Shown: one piece after another, positions 42,966-50,927 of the stretch
Layout of the letters: every line of letters starts with the position of its first letter
Position numbering within the stretch: the first letter of the stretch is position 1
Source of the DNA: Phycisphaerales bacterium
GTDB lineage: Bacteria; Planctomycetota; Phycisphaerae; Phycisphaerales; UBA1924
Assembly: GCA_016699835.1 (NCBI GenBank)
Contig: CP064987.1
Location: 3,224,001 to 3,288,000, forward strand
Direction of reading: 5' to 3'
Length of the DNA stretch: 64,000 nt
Made by a program: the position numbers and the translations under genes
Notes under the pieces: generated by a model
What the model was told of the DNA's origin: nothing
Seen by the model: only the letters and a program-made list of their open reading frames with translations
The model's database searches: none

Positions 42966-44531
42966 TCAGCCGGGCCTGATTCCCCGATACAGCGCTTGCA
43001 CCCGGTCCACTTCCTGCTTGCGGACCGTGTCGAGGATCAGTTTCGGGATACGCCACTGCTCCTCCGCCCGCGTCACGTTCGAGCAGTGCTCTGTCACGCA
43101 GCGGTACAACAGTTTGAAGGCGTCGCGTGGCTGGTGCATCTGGTCGAGGGTGTCCACCAGATCCTGGCGCGTCACGTCCTCGGCGAAGATGTCCAGCAGG
43201 GACGCCGGTCCACCGGCCGCATCTTCCCGGCACGCGTTCAGGCGCGACTCGCAGAGGTCAAAGAGCATCGCCCCCGACCACGTCAGCCGCTCCACGAGGC
43301 TCTGCTTGTCCAGGCGAGCCTCCTGGAAGAACGCCGACGACTCGCGGAAGAGCATGTATCGCAGTTCCACCGGGAGGAGCAACTTCACCCCAAGCCCCGG
43401 ATGCTGCAGGAACTTGTTATTCAGCATCGGCCACACGAGCGCCCGCATCCGGTCCGGATCGCCATTGACAAGCGTCGGCTCGTCCACGCGATCCACGACC
43501 ACCATCACGCCCGTGTACCCCAGCGGCAGCACGACCCTTCGCAGCATTTCCAGAGCCTGGAAACGCGTCTCGTCAGTGTCCGTCACGGGGAGAGCCATCG
43601 CCGGTCGCAGTCGTGGCGAGAGTTGCAGGAGCGACCGCACCAGCGACCGCTGCCCGCGGCCCAGCGTTCGCAACTGCCGACGGATCTTTCGTGCCGTTGA
43701 GGCGAGGACGCCCCGATCCCATGCATAGTGCTTCACGAGTAGCACGCCGCACGCCGCGGTGATCCCCGCGAGCACCCACCACGCCCACTCGGGCTTGAAC
43801 CGCGCCGGCGCGAAGAACAGTCCATAGACCGCCGCCGCCCCCACCGCCGCCAGTCCGAAGAGCGCCACCGCGTTCGTCAGGATCGCGCCCCAAGGCGGTC
43901 CGATCCGCAGACGCGACCGCAACTCACGCGTCCGCGAATCCGCCACGGTCGGGCGGTCATACAGCGCCTGCAACAGCAGCAACTCCTGACGTTGGCGAAG
44001 CGAGAGTTTCCGCACGGCCTTGCGCGGATCCGCCCCAAGGTCGAAGGCGAGCGAGTCGGCGGGCTTGCCCAGGAGCGCGTCCACCAGACGGACCACCGCG
44101 TTGTGCAGGAGCGCGTCGATGTGGTCGACAAGGCGGATCTTCTGGACCGTCTCCAGCGGCGACTTGCTCCCGTGGAACTCGTGCAGCGGACCGAGCACGC
44201 CATTGAGATCGTCGTACGAGATCAGGAGCACCTTCTCGTTGGGGTGCTGGGCGTTGTGCTCGTGGACGCGGCGTGTGATCTGCAGGCGGATCGCCGTCTT
44301 GCCGCTTCCCTTCTCGCCGAAGACCACTGACGCCGAGGGGCGGCGCAGATCACCCACGATCTTCTCAAAGTCCGAGTGGTGCAACTCGAAGGATCGCGAC
44401 GTGGGCGTGGCCACGCGCTCGGCGGGCTGGTTGTGGCCCATCCGCGCGAAGACCGCGTCGGTGCGTGCCTCCTCGCCCCGGAAGGGGTTCTCGATCAACC
44501 GATGGTGCTGGAGAAACTCGTTCAGCGTCAT
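42966..44531 (-). CDS. P-loop NTPase with membrane segments
   Basis: 521 residues, function unknown. Walker A is VVFGEKGSGKTAIRLQI near residues 69-85. Walker B is probably VMVVVDRVDEPTLV near 330-343. Two hydrophobic helices lie between them, about 215-237 and 247-265, so the ATPase halves would face the cytoplasm around a membrane hairpin. This insertion of membrane helices into a STAND/AAA-type NTPase recalls KAP-family NTPases, but the match is only in architecture. NPFRGEEARTDAVFARMGHN at the N-terminus is typical of ExeA/MSHA-type ATPases that handle a protein partner. It is 76 bp from the phosphomannomutase gene and transcribed in the same direction. Confidence 0.78.
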   Translation of the reverse strand: MTLNEFLQHHRLIENPFRGEEARTDAVFARMGHNQPAERVATPTSRSFELHHSDFEKIVGDLRRPSASVVFGEKGSGKTAIRLQITRRVHEHNAQHPNEKVLLISYDDLNGVLGPLHEFHGSKSPLETVQKIRLVDHIDALLHNAVVRLVDALLGKPADSLAFDLGADPRKAVRKLSLRQRQELLLLQALYDRPTVADSRTRELRSRLRIGPPWGAILTNAVALFGLAAVGAAAVYGLFFAPARFKPEWAWWVLAGITAACGVLLVKHYAWDRGVLASTARKIRRQLRTLGRGQRSLVRSLLQLSPRLRPAMALPVTDTDETRFQALEMLRRVVLPLGYTGVMVVVDRVDEPTLVNGDPDRMRALVWPMLNNKFLQHPGLGVKLLLPVELRYMLFRESSAFFQEARLDKQSLVERLTWSGAMLFDLCESRLNACREDAAGGPASLLDIFAEDVTRQDLVDTLDQMHQPRDAFKLLYRCVTEHCSNVTRAEEQWRIPKLILDTVRKQEVDRVQALYRGIRPG

Positions 44532-44607
44532 GCCAGATCTCAGGACTTATCCACACGTCCCATTCCAAAGTTCCCAATGCCCAGTGCCTAATGCCGAGTG
44601 CTTCTTG

Positions 44608-46029
44608 CTAGTGATCCACTTTTCGCCCAAGCCCTGGCGAGATCTTCGCGAGCGCCTTCTCCAGCGTCTTCTGATCCTTCGCCTCGAGATTCAGGCGGAG
44701 CAGCGGCTCGGTGTTGCTCTTGCGGATGTTCGCCCACCAGCCGTCCTTCGCGAAACAGTCGATCGTCACGCCATCGAGTTCGTCGATCGTCGCGTGCTTC
44801 CCGGCGTACTCCTCTTTGAGCGTCGCCAGCGCCGCGTCCTTGTCCTCGATCTGGAAGTTGATCTCCCCGGACTGCGCATACCGCGCGATCGGCGAGATCA
44901 ACTGGCTCATCGTCTTGCTGCTCTTCGCGAGGATCGAGAGCGCCACGCACATCGCGATCGCCCCGCTGTCCGCGTTGAAGTTGTCCTTGAAATAGAAGTG
45001 CCCCGACAACTCCCCGCCGAAGACGGCCTGGTGCTCCGCCATCGCCCCCTTCAGGAACACATGCCCCACCCGCGCCCGCACCGGAGTCCCCCCGGCCTTG
45101 GTCACTTCCTCCGCCACGGCCTTGGTCGAACGAAGGTCATAGACGATCGACGCCCCGGGATTCTTTGAGAGGAAGTGCTTCGCCATCAGCGCCGTCAGGT
45201 GATCGCACCCGACCGCCTTGCCCTTCTCATCGATCAGCACGCAGCGGTCGGCGTCGCCATCGAAGCACACGCCCAGATCCGCCTTGTGATGGAGCACCGC
45301 CTCCTGCACCTGCTTGAGGTTCGCCGCCACCAGCGGGTTCGGCTCGTGCGCGAAGGTGTTCTTCGTGTTCTCGAAGTTGATCTCGATCACGTTCAGCCCG
45401 GGCGCCGCGCCCATCGGCCCCTGCTTCCCGAAGATCTTGGGGAACATCGTCCCCGCCATCCCGTTGCTCGCGTCGACCACGATCTTCAGCGACTTCCCGC
45501 TGGGGATGTCGAGGAATGACCGCACGTGCTTCGTGTACGCCGGCCAGAGATCGCGTGACTCCGAGCGACCCGACGGCTTCTGCACCGAGTGCTTGTCCAC
45601 CATCGCGGCGAACTTCCGCACGTCCGCCAGGCCAGACATCTCCCCCACCGGCTTGGCTTGGCGCTTGGAGATCTTGAACCCGTTGTACTGCGGCGGATTG
45701 TGGCTCGCCGTCACCATCACGCCCCCGGCACAATCCAGGTGGTTGATCGCGAAGTAGATCATGCTCGTGTCGCACAGGCCCAGGTCGATCACGTGCCCAC
45801 CCTGCTCGTTGATCCCCAGGATCAGTTGCTTGGTGAGCGACGGGCTCGACGACCGCATGTCCCGCCCCACGACGATGTTGTGCATCATCGGGCTGGTCTC
45901 CCCAGCCGCCGCCGCGTCGGCGATCAGGAACCTCGACACGCCGAACCCGATCTGCCAGGCCATGGTGTCATTGAGAAGATCCGGGTAGGTCCCGCGGATG
46001 TCGTACGCCTTGAAGATCCGGCCAAGCAT
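44608..46029 (-). CDS. Phosphomannomutase/phosphoglucomutase
   Basis: Interconverts hexose 6-phosphate and hexose 1-phosphate for sugar-nucleotide and glycan synthesis; cytoplasmic. 473 residues from MLGRIFKAYDIRGTYPDLLN; an upstream in-frame ATG adds 18 unconserved residues. The phosphoserine loop is MVTASHNPPQYNGFKISK near 106-123. The metal site is CFDGDADRC near 256-264. The sugar-binding loop is FGGELSGHFYFKDNFNADSG and the phosphate-binding loop is IRKSNTEPLLRLNLEA. All four domains are complete. The two activities (mannose or glucose) cannot be separated by eye. Confidence 0.95.
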   Translation of the reverse strand: MLGRIFKAYDIRGTYPDLLNDTMAWQIGFGVSRFLIADAAAAGETSPMMHNIVVGRDMRSSSPSLTKQLILGINEQGGHVIDLGLCDTSMIYFAINHLDCAGGVMVTASHNPPQYNGFKISKRQAKPVGEMSGLADVRKFAAMVDKHSVQKPSGRSESRDLWPAYTKHVRSFLDIPSGKSLKIVVDASNGMAGTMFPKIFGKQGPMGAAPGLNVIEINFENTKNTFAHEPNPLVAANLKQVQEAVLHHKADLGVCFDGDADRCVLIDEKGKAVGCDHLTALMAKHFLSKNPGASIVYDLRSTKAVAEEVTKAGGTPVRARVGHVFLKGAMAEHQAVFGGELSGHFYFKDNFNADSGAIAMCVALSILAKSSKTMSQLISPIARYAQSGEINFQIEDKDAALATLKEEYAGKHATIDELDGVTIDCFAKDGWWANIRKSNTEPLLRLNLEAKDQKTLEKALAKISPGLGRKVDH

Positions 46030-46357
46030 GAAGTCCAGGCTCCTGTCCAGAAGTGGATCGCCGCACACGGAGGCCCGGCCCAAAGCCTGAACAATCCGAT
46101 ACGGGCGAAACGTGAAGGGTAGGGTTCCACACTCCCAAAAAGCCCCCGAACATCATCGCGCTCCGCGACTTTCTGCTCTCCGTGGGGACTCGCCGGAGGG
46201 GGCTTTGGGGCAAGGGGCTCGCTGTTCGCCACAGGCTCGACATGCCTCGCCGCCCGGCGAAGGTGCCGAGCGATCGCCCTTCACGCACTACACTCTACTG
46301 CGACATCGGTGCGGCCCATCGCCGCCGAGCCATGCGGCCCCGCCCGGTCCACAAGTC
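46030..46357. other. 328-bp intergenic region before tRNA-Thr
   Basis: No gene was recognised. It holds an imperfect inverted repeat, CCCAAAAAGCCCCC (46134-46147) against GGGGGCTTTGGGG (46198-46210), with a 50-nt loop. The promoter for the tRNA genes and for the minus-strand phosphomannomutase should lie here but was not identified. Confidence 0.3.
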
Positions 46358-46429
46358 GCCACCGTAGCTCAGTGGTAGAGCAGTGCTTTTGTAAAGCACG
46401 GGTCGTGGGTTCAAGTCCCTCCGGTGGCT
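46358..46429 (+). tRNA. tRNA-Thr (anticodon TGT)
   Basis: Complete cloverleaf. The acceptor stem is GCCACCG (46358-46364) paired with CGGTGGC (46422-46428), with discriminator T at 46429. The anticodon stem is GTGCT/AGCAC with loop TTTGTAA, so the anticodon is TGT at 46390-46392, reading Thr codons. The T-loop is TTCAAGT; its stem has one T-T mismatch. CCA is not encoded. Confidence 0.95.
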
Positions 46430-46571
46430 CTTCCTTCACGAACGCGAGAACCACGGCCCACGGTGCGCCGTTTCTGCCGTGCCGCAGACCGAAGGTCGTT
46501 GCCCGTTCGGCCCTCCCGGGCTAAACTCGCCTCCCTCGCGTCTCGCTCCCTCAAGGAGAGCACGCCGCGAC

Positions 46572-46654
46572 GGGCGTGTACCGAAGTGGCCAAACGGGGC
46601 AGACTGTAAATCTGCTGGCTTACGCCTTCGCTGGTTCGAATCCAGCCGCGCCCA
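46572..46654 (+). tRNA. tRNA-Tyr (anticodon GTA)
   Basis: Class II tRNA of 83 nt with a long variable arm. The acceptor stem is GGGCGTG (46572-46578) with CGCGCCC (46647-46653), including one G-T pair, and discriminator A at 46654. The anticodon stem GCAGA/TCTGC encloses CTGTAAA, giving anticodon GTA. The variable arm has GGC/GCC pairing, and the T arm is CTGG-TTCGAAT-CCAG. It follows tRNA-Thr by 142 bp on the same strand. Confidence 0.95.
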
Positions 46655-46887
46655 TTCACCCTTCCCGACCTCCAAGCCCCCGTCGCAGGCGTTCGGCGCG
46701 TTGTCGCGTTCCTCTCCGGCGGCTTGGTCCCACGATCGGCACCCCACTCTCCAGGTTCCTCGCGAGTTCCGAGCGTTTTCGGCGGATTCTCCCCGGATTC
46801 TGCTTGATTCTTCCGGATCTTGGTGCAGATTCCTCCTATGACGACCCCCTCCCCCCTATCGATGGGCGTCCGTCCTCGGAGTCGGCC

Positions 46888-48054
46888 ATGCATCCACGAA
46901 TCCCGAACTCGCCCGCCACGCTGCCCAGACCCCTCGCGCTCCGGCGGGCTATCCACGCCGTGGCCCTCGGTGGGATCGTGCTCACCACGCCCGCCCTCGC
47001 CCAGACGCCGAGCCTGCGGTTTATCCAGCCGAGTCCGGGATATAGCCGTCTCTGGCTCGAAGACATCGCCGACGATGGCACCGTCGTGGGGATGAGTTAC
47101 AACGGTGAGTTCCTCGGCTTGACCGAACCGGTCTTCCGAGAGACGCCCGCGGGCGTGCGAACGGAGTATGGCCATGGGATCTACCCGCGCATCTCCGGCG
47201 ATGGTCATGTCGTGGCCGTGTATCGATCGGGGCCAAGCCTCCTGCCCATGCTCTTTGATGACGATGGTTCGGTGTACGAAACCCCGACGACGACCTTCTT
47301 TGGGGTTCAGTCCAGAGGCCAGATCATCAACCTTGATCATGACGGCAGCGTTGCGGTGATCGGCACCAGCGGCGAACTCGCCCCGGGTGTGCCGACGGAG
47401 GGAACGTTCGTCTGGAACCGCGACGACGACACTGTGCGACGAGCACCCTTCCCCATTGAGAGCGCCTGGGAGCGGCACGGCTCGATCAGTTCCGATGGAC
47501 GGTTCATCACAGGACAGATCGGGCCGTCCCTCTTCGGGCCTGTCTTAGCGTATGTCTGGGATATGACCCAGCCGGCCTTTACACCCATGTCTCTTCCCGA
47601 TGGATCCCCGCTGATTACAACGGACGCGCCCGTCATCAGTGGCGACGGGCGAACGATCTTCGCCCAATGGACGAGCACGGTGATGATCCACGACGGTGTC
47701 TCGACGTACTGGAACCCGGGCGGACCACTTGGAACTCCCACACTCTTGCCGGAGTTCGTCTCCAACGACGCGAGCGTCGCGGTCGGATTCTCAGGCCTGT
47801 TTGGCGGATGGATCTGGACGGAAGAGACCGGGGCCATGCTAGTCGTGGATTACATGAGATTTCTGGGAATCGATCTCCCGGCAACAGCACGATCGGGCAG
47901 ACCATTGCTCTCTGGTGACGGATTGCACATCGCGGGCACGCTGATCGCCGAAGGAAGCGGCGGGAAGTTTATCCTCACGATCCCATCGCCCGGTGTCTGG
48001 GTTGTGCCCGTTGCAATCGGTGTTCTTGCAACCCGCCGACACCGACGACAATAA
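46888..48054 (+). CDS. Exported repeat protein with PEP-CTERM-like tail
   Basis: 388 residues from MHPRIPNSPATLPRPLALRR; a longer frame upstream runs through the tRNA-Tyr gene and is rejected. The signal peptide ends TPALA|QTPS. The mature protein has repeated blocks of about 45 residues containing IADDGTVVGMSYNGEFLG, ISGDGHVVAVY, LDHDGSVAVIGTSGEL, ISSDGRFITGQ and VISGDGRTIFAQW. This (S/D)xDGxxVxG pattern is typical of exported HAF-like/beta-propeller repeats. The C-terminus is IPSPGVWVVPVAIGVLATRR, a PEP-CTERM-like sorting signal (PSPG, hydrophobic helix, Arg cluster). It is predicted to be surface-anchored or processed; biological role unknown. Confidence 0.8.
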   Translation: MHPRIPNSPATLPRPLALRRAIHAVALGGIVLTTPALAQTPSLRFIQPSPGYSRLWLEDIADDGTVVGMSYNGEFLGLTEPVFRETPAGVRTEYGHGIYPRISGDGHVVAVYRSGPSLLPMLFDDDGSVYETPTTTFFGVQSRGQIINLDHDGSVAVIGTSGELAPGVPTEGTFVWNRDDDTVRRAPFPIESAWERHGSISSDGRFITGQIGPSLFGPVLAYVWDMTQPAFTPMSLPDGSPLITTDAPVISGDGRTIFAQWTSTVMIHDGVSTYWNPGGPLGTPTLLPEFVSNDASVAVGFSGLFGGWIWTEETGAMLVVDYMRFLGIDLPATARSGRPLLSGDGLHIAGTLIAEGSGGKFILTIPSPGVWVVPVAIGVLATRRHRRQ

Positions 48055-48134
48055 TCGTATTCGATCTACTCGTGTCTCACTTTGAAACGGATGGACGTCA
48101 CTGTCCAATTTCATTGTCACAAAGGAGTGTGTGC

Positions 48135-48419
48135 ATGCGATCACGGACTGTCTCTCTCTCATCGTTATCCATCGCGTCAGTTCTTGCCGGATCCGCGCTC
48201 GCCCAGCCCGAGCCCTTCTATCCGCGCGTGAACCTGACCGGCTGGCCCCACCCCGGCGGGTGCAGCGCCAACTACACCGACAGCACCATCTTCAACCCCT
48301 TCTGGGCCGACGAGCACCGCATGGGCGTGGTCGTCAAGCCGGGTGCCGGGTGGCATGCGGGGTGCCGCGTTGATGGCGGTCGGCATGGAACGCCGCCCAC
48401 GCGACGGAGTCTTCTCTGA
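48135..48419 (+). pseudogene. Signal peptide plus truncated exported protein (probable gene remnant)
   Basis: 94 residues. A good AAAGGAG lies 9 bp before the ATG, and the signal peptide MRSRTVSLSSLSIASVLAGS ends ALA|QPE. About 55 plausible mature residues follow (YPRVNLTGWPHPGGCSANYT, then FNPFWADEHRMGVVVKPG). The last 25 residues (GCRVDGGRHGTPPTRRSLL) look like out-of-frame sequence. The gene therefore appears cut or frameshifted, just before the repeat-rich region that starts near 48508. It could also be a genuine small exported protein. Confidence 0.45.
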
Positions 48420-48507
48420 TCGTCCATCGTTCTCGGCCCTGCCCGCGGGCGTGATCGGACCTCACTCTTCCGCGCGCGGGGCGGGCTTGTCCGCGTGATG
48501 GGCGGGC

Positions 48508-48738
48508 GGGCGAACTCTTCCTACGCCCGCCGAAGGTCGTGCGGCGTCCACGGGAACTCCTCCGGAGCCCGCCGGAACTCTTCCGGAGCCCTCGAGAACT
48601 CCTGCCGAGCCAGCCGGAACTCTTCCCCGGCCCTCGGAAACTCCTCCGGCGTCCGCCGGAAGACCTCCGGAGCCCGCCGATGTTCCATCGGAGCCCGCCG
48701 GAACGCTTCCGGAGCCCGCCGGAATCGTTCCCGTTTTC
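48508..48738. repeat. Eleven tandem 21-bp palindromic repeats
   Basis: Units of exactly 21 bp from 48508 to 48738. The consensus is near GCCGGAACTCTTCCGGAGCCC. Each unit can fold as a small hairpin, CCGGAA-nnn-TTCCGG. The unit at 48676-48696 has CCGATG-TTC-CATCGG, where both arms have changed together, so pairing is kept. The first two units and the last are more diverged. All three forward frames remain mostly open because 21 is divisible by three, which produces false proteins (for example heptads of RRAPEEF type on the minus strand). It is not a CRISPR array, because there are no spacers. Confidence 0.8.
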
Positions 48739-49119
48739 GATTCGGACGTTGCCGTGTTCTGGGCGGGGCCACGCCGCCATGAAAGAACCGCGGCGGACCC
48801 GAACATCGCGCTCCGATCGGGCCCGAGAACGACGCACTCGGCACCTTCCACACTCAACGGGCCTGGGCATGGCTCTCGGACCGTCGAGTGATCCCCCCTC
48901 CCCACCCAGCCCCACCCCGCCCCGATCATGGTGCGGGCATCTTGCCCATCGGATCTGTCGTGACGCGGCGTTCGAGGCGTGGGATGTCGCGTGGCCGCTC
49001 GTGACGCCGCCGTGGATGGGGCGGTCGCGTTGTCCAACATGGCGGGCGCGATCGCCGCACTCTAGGGGTATCGTGACGGAGCCGGGATCGCGGCGGCTCC
49101 TGCACGACCAACGAACAAA
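48739..49119. other. Non-coding stretch between the 21-bp repeats and the first tRNA-Gly fragment
   Basis: No convincing gene. The composition is GC-rich with short open frames in all phases that share no family features. It may be remnant DNA from past insertions at the tRNA-Gly site at 49168. Confidence 0.3.
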
Positions 49120-49135
49120 CCCTGCGATTGCAGGG
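49111..49135 (-). terminator. Intrinsic terminator downstream of the first tRNA-Gly fragment
   Basis: On the minus strand CCCTGC-AATC-GCAGGG (49135-49120) is followed by TTTGTTCGT. It lies about 35 bp after the 3' end of the tRNA-Gly fragment at 49168-49212, where a tRNA terminator is expected. Confidence 0.6.
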
Positions 49136-49167
49136 CTCATCGCATGCTCCAAAGGACTCATGAAAGC

Positions 49168-49212
49168 AAAGCGGGCGAGGACGATCGAACTCCCGACATT
49201 CAGCTTGGGAAC
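49168..49212 (-). pseudogene. 3' part of tRNA-Gly(CCC), probable attachment-site remnant (site 1)
   Basis: Read on the minus strand it begins GTTCCCAAGCTGAATG (anticodon loop TTCCCAA, anticodon CCC), continues through the T arm GGGAG-TTCGATC-GTCCT and ends in the acceptor strand CGCCCGC. The 5' half of the tRNA is missing. The T stem has a G-G mismatch, absent from the second copy. Nearly the same sequence recurs at 50430-50475. Tyrosine recombinases often cross over in the anticodon loop, so a break at this point fits an attachment site. Confidence 0.75.
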
Positions 49213-49384
49213 GCCCGGGCTACCGGGGCTGCATGACGTTCGATAACCCACATTGGACTGCCCATCTATCCACCAGTGGTTGTGGGTTGGCATCGCTTTC
49301 TGCGGACCGGCGTGTACACTTGGAATGCCATGGCAGCGGGCCGTGGCGGGTCAAGAGGCGGGCGGAAGCCCGAGGAGAGAGAAA

Positions 49385-50104
49385 ATGACTGCCAAGATGA
49401 TTCTGCGCGTGGGCGCTTCCTGCGTCGCCGGCTGTGGACTGTGCGTTTGTGCCGACGCGTCGATAACGTCGTTCACGCCGACTTCAACCGCGAGCGCCAG
49501 CCACAACAGCGGCCTGTACGCGACGAGTCAGTCGGCCCCCTTGTTCGTCTGGGATGCTCCCTACACAACAAGTAGTACCCCCTTTGGCTTCTGGGAAACG
49601 CGAGGCCGCCTGACCACCACACTCCCGATCAGCACCTCCACGCAGGTGCGCATGGAGGGAAACTACTTTGGGTTCGCGGGCATCACGACCACGCAAAACG
49701 TCGGCGGCTTCGCCGGAAGCGGCGTTCAGACGTCTGGGCAGCTCGTCTTCACCGTCGATACAGCCAGCGTGGTCACGCTCTCCTCGTTCAACACCGTGAC
49801 CTCGGCAAGTGGATTCGGCGAGATCACGGCCTTCGGCGAGACGTTGGGCAAGCTCCGCTTCGAAGGGGTTGACTACATCTCCAACGCCGCGGACGCGAGC
49901 TTCACATTCAACGTGGGGCCCGGGACCTACACCGCGGAGTTCTTGACCAACACCGCCGCCGTAGTGTACACGGCCCCGAACTCGCAGTGGTTCTCTGAGC
50001 AAACTCAGACGTTCCGCATCGATGTTGTCTCACCTGTCCCCGCGCCGGGCGCGGCGGCACTGTTGGGCATTGGTGGGCTGATGGCCGTCCGTCGCCGCCG
50101 CTGA
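49385..50104 (+). CDS. PEP-CTERM surface protein
   Basis: 239 residues from the ATG at 49385, with GGAGAG just upstream. The signal peptide is MTAKMILRVGASCVAGCGLC ending CADA|S. The mature part is Ser/Thr-rich beta sequence (TTTLPISTSTQVRMEGNYFG, TVDTASVVTLSSFNTVTSAS). The C-terminus VPAPGAAALLGIGGLMAVRR is a PEP-CTERM signal: PAPG, a hydrophobic stretch and an Arg cluster. It should be exported and then sorted by an exosortase, not present in this window. The gene lies exactly between the two tRNA-Gly fragments, so it may itself have arrived by integration. Confidence 0.82.
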   Translation: MTAKMILRVGASCVAGCGLCVCADASITSFTPTSTASASHNSGLYATSQSAPLFVWDAPYTTSSTPFGFWETRGRLTTTLPISTSTQVRMEGNYFGFAGITTTQNVGGFAGSGVQTSGQLVFTVDTASVVTLSSFNTVTSASGFGEITAFGETLGKLRFEGVDYISNAADASFTFNVGPGTYTAEFLTNTAAVVYTAPNSQWFSEQTQTFRIDVVSPVPAPGAAALLGIGGLMAVRRRR

Positions 50105-50371
50105 TTCTCCTCTGAGCACGAGCCTGCTTCGCACCACTTTTTGCTGCAAGCGTCATCCACGACCCTGGCACTCAACACGCCGGGGTCGCTTTGCGTTGGC
50201 GAATCGGCAGCCTCTTCCCCACCACACCTTGCACACCCGCTTGTACCTGCGCTTGCACACGCGAGCGTCCGTCCAGGTCATTTCCTGTCATCGTCTGGCT
50301 GTTGGTCCCGATCCTGCCGTCCCCGCCAGCGTCGGAAGAACTCGCGGAATCTGCGGGCCAACTTGAAAGTG

Positions 50372-50414
50372 GGTCAACAAAAAGCCGCCGGTGTCATCGT
50401 GTGACATCGGCGGC
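50372..50414 (-). terminator. Strong intrinsic terminator downstream of the second tRNA-Gly fragment
   Basis: GCCGCCG-G-TGTCA (50384-50396) pairs with TGACA-T-CGGCGGC (50402-50414) around TCGTG. On the minus strand the hairpin is followed by TTTTTGTTGACC. It stands 15 bp after the tRNA fragment at 50430-50475 and is very likely its terminator. Confidence 0.75.
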
Positions 50415-50429
50415 CCTATATCGATCCAG

Positions 50430-50475
50430 AAAGCGGGCGAGGAGGATCGAACTCCCGACATTCAAGCTTGGGAAC
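50430..50475 (-). pseudogene. 3' part of tRNA-Gly(CCC), probable attachment-site half (site 2)
   Basis: On the minus strand it begins GTTCCCAAGCTTGAATG, has the T arm GGGAG-TTCGATC-CTCCT (well paired) and ends CGCCCGC. It matches site 1 at 49168-49212 except for three differences. The 5' half of the tRNA is missing on the right side. Because the tRNA points leftward, a displaced 3' end marks the left border of an element whose other end, with the intact tRNA, lies to the right. Two CTTGCACA pairs flank it (50228-50259 and 50536-50555). Confidence 0.78.
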
Positions 50476-50689
50476 ACCGGGGCTTGGTCTCGAACGCTTC
50501 GCGATTCTAGCCGATTCCGACGCGCCCCGCGACCGCTTGCACACGCGCTTGCACAAGGCCGCGCAAGATGGGGATTCTCGCTTCCGCGCCTTCCCCGCCA
50601 CGTTCGCCCACGGGCGGCCCGGCCCGGCGCTGGTCCCGATCCCCGAGCCACGCCATGCGGCCGCACGTCGGGCCAACGTGGCGCGACGT

Positions 50690-50766
50690 GGGCGTCTACG
50701 CGTCTACGCATACAGAATCCGCGACGATGCCGTCGTTGGCGGGGTTTCTGTAGACGTAGACGCCCC
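50690..50766. repeat. Inverted repeat resembling the 3' end of the DUF3987 gene
   Basis: GGGCGTCTACG (50690-50700) with TCTACG and ACAGAA is mirrored by TTTCTGTAGACGTAGACGCCC (50745-50765). The GTCTACAGAAA and GTAGAC words recur at 63723-63786, near the end of the DUF3987 gene. The region 50476-50927 contains no confident gene and may be the decayed end of an older, related element. Confidence 0.4.
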
Positions 50767-50927
50767 ACCGCCGCGTAGGTACTCCGCCGGGGGCGGACCG
50801 GTCTCGAAAGGCCTACGGGAACAGCCGCGCGGGGAGACAGAGTTTGTTTCGGTCTGGTGTGGGTACCAAGAACTCTCAGACGATGCCTTTCCCTCTTTCT
50901 GGTGCCATGCCCGAATAGACTCAAAGA

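Noticed and set aside
44532..44607. AATGCC(C/G)AGTGC words between the NTPase and phosphomannomutase genes
   Set aside because: Two short similar words (near 44577 and 44591) are too little to call a repeat element or regulatory site.
46411..47478. Minus-strand open frame of 355 codons
   Set aside because: It runs through the tRNA-Tyr gene and antisense to the exported repeat protein at 46888; low-complexity Arg/Gly composition.
48508..48738. CRISPR array
   Set aside because: Units are contiguous 21-mers without spacers, and no cas genes are nearby.
48334..49293. Minus-strand open frame of 319 codons with SGGLRRS heptads
   Set aside because: The heptads are only the 21-bp tandem repeat read in frame; the frame also crosses the tRNA-Gly fragment.
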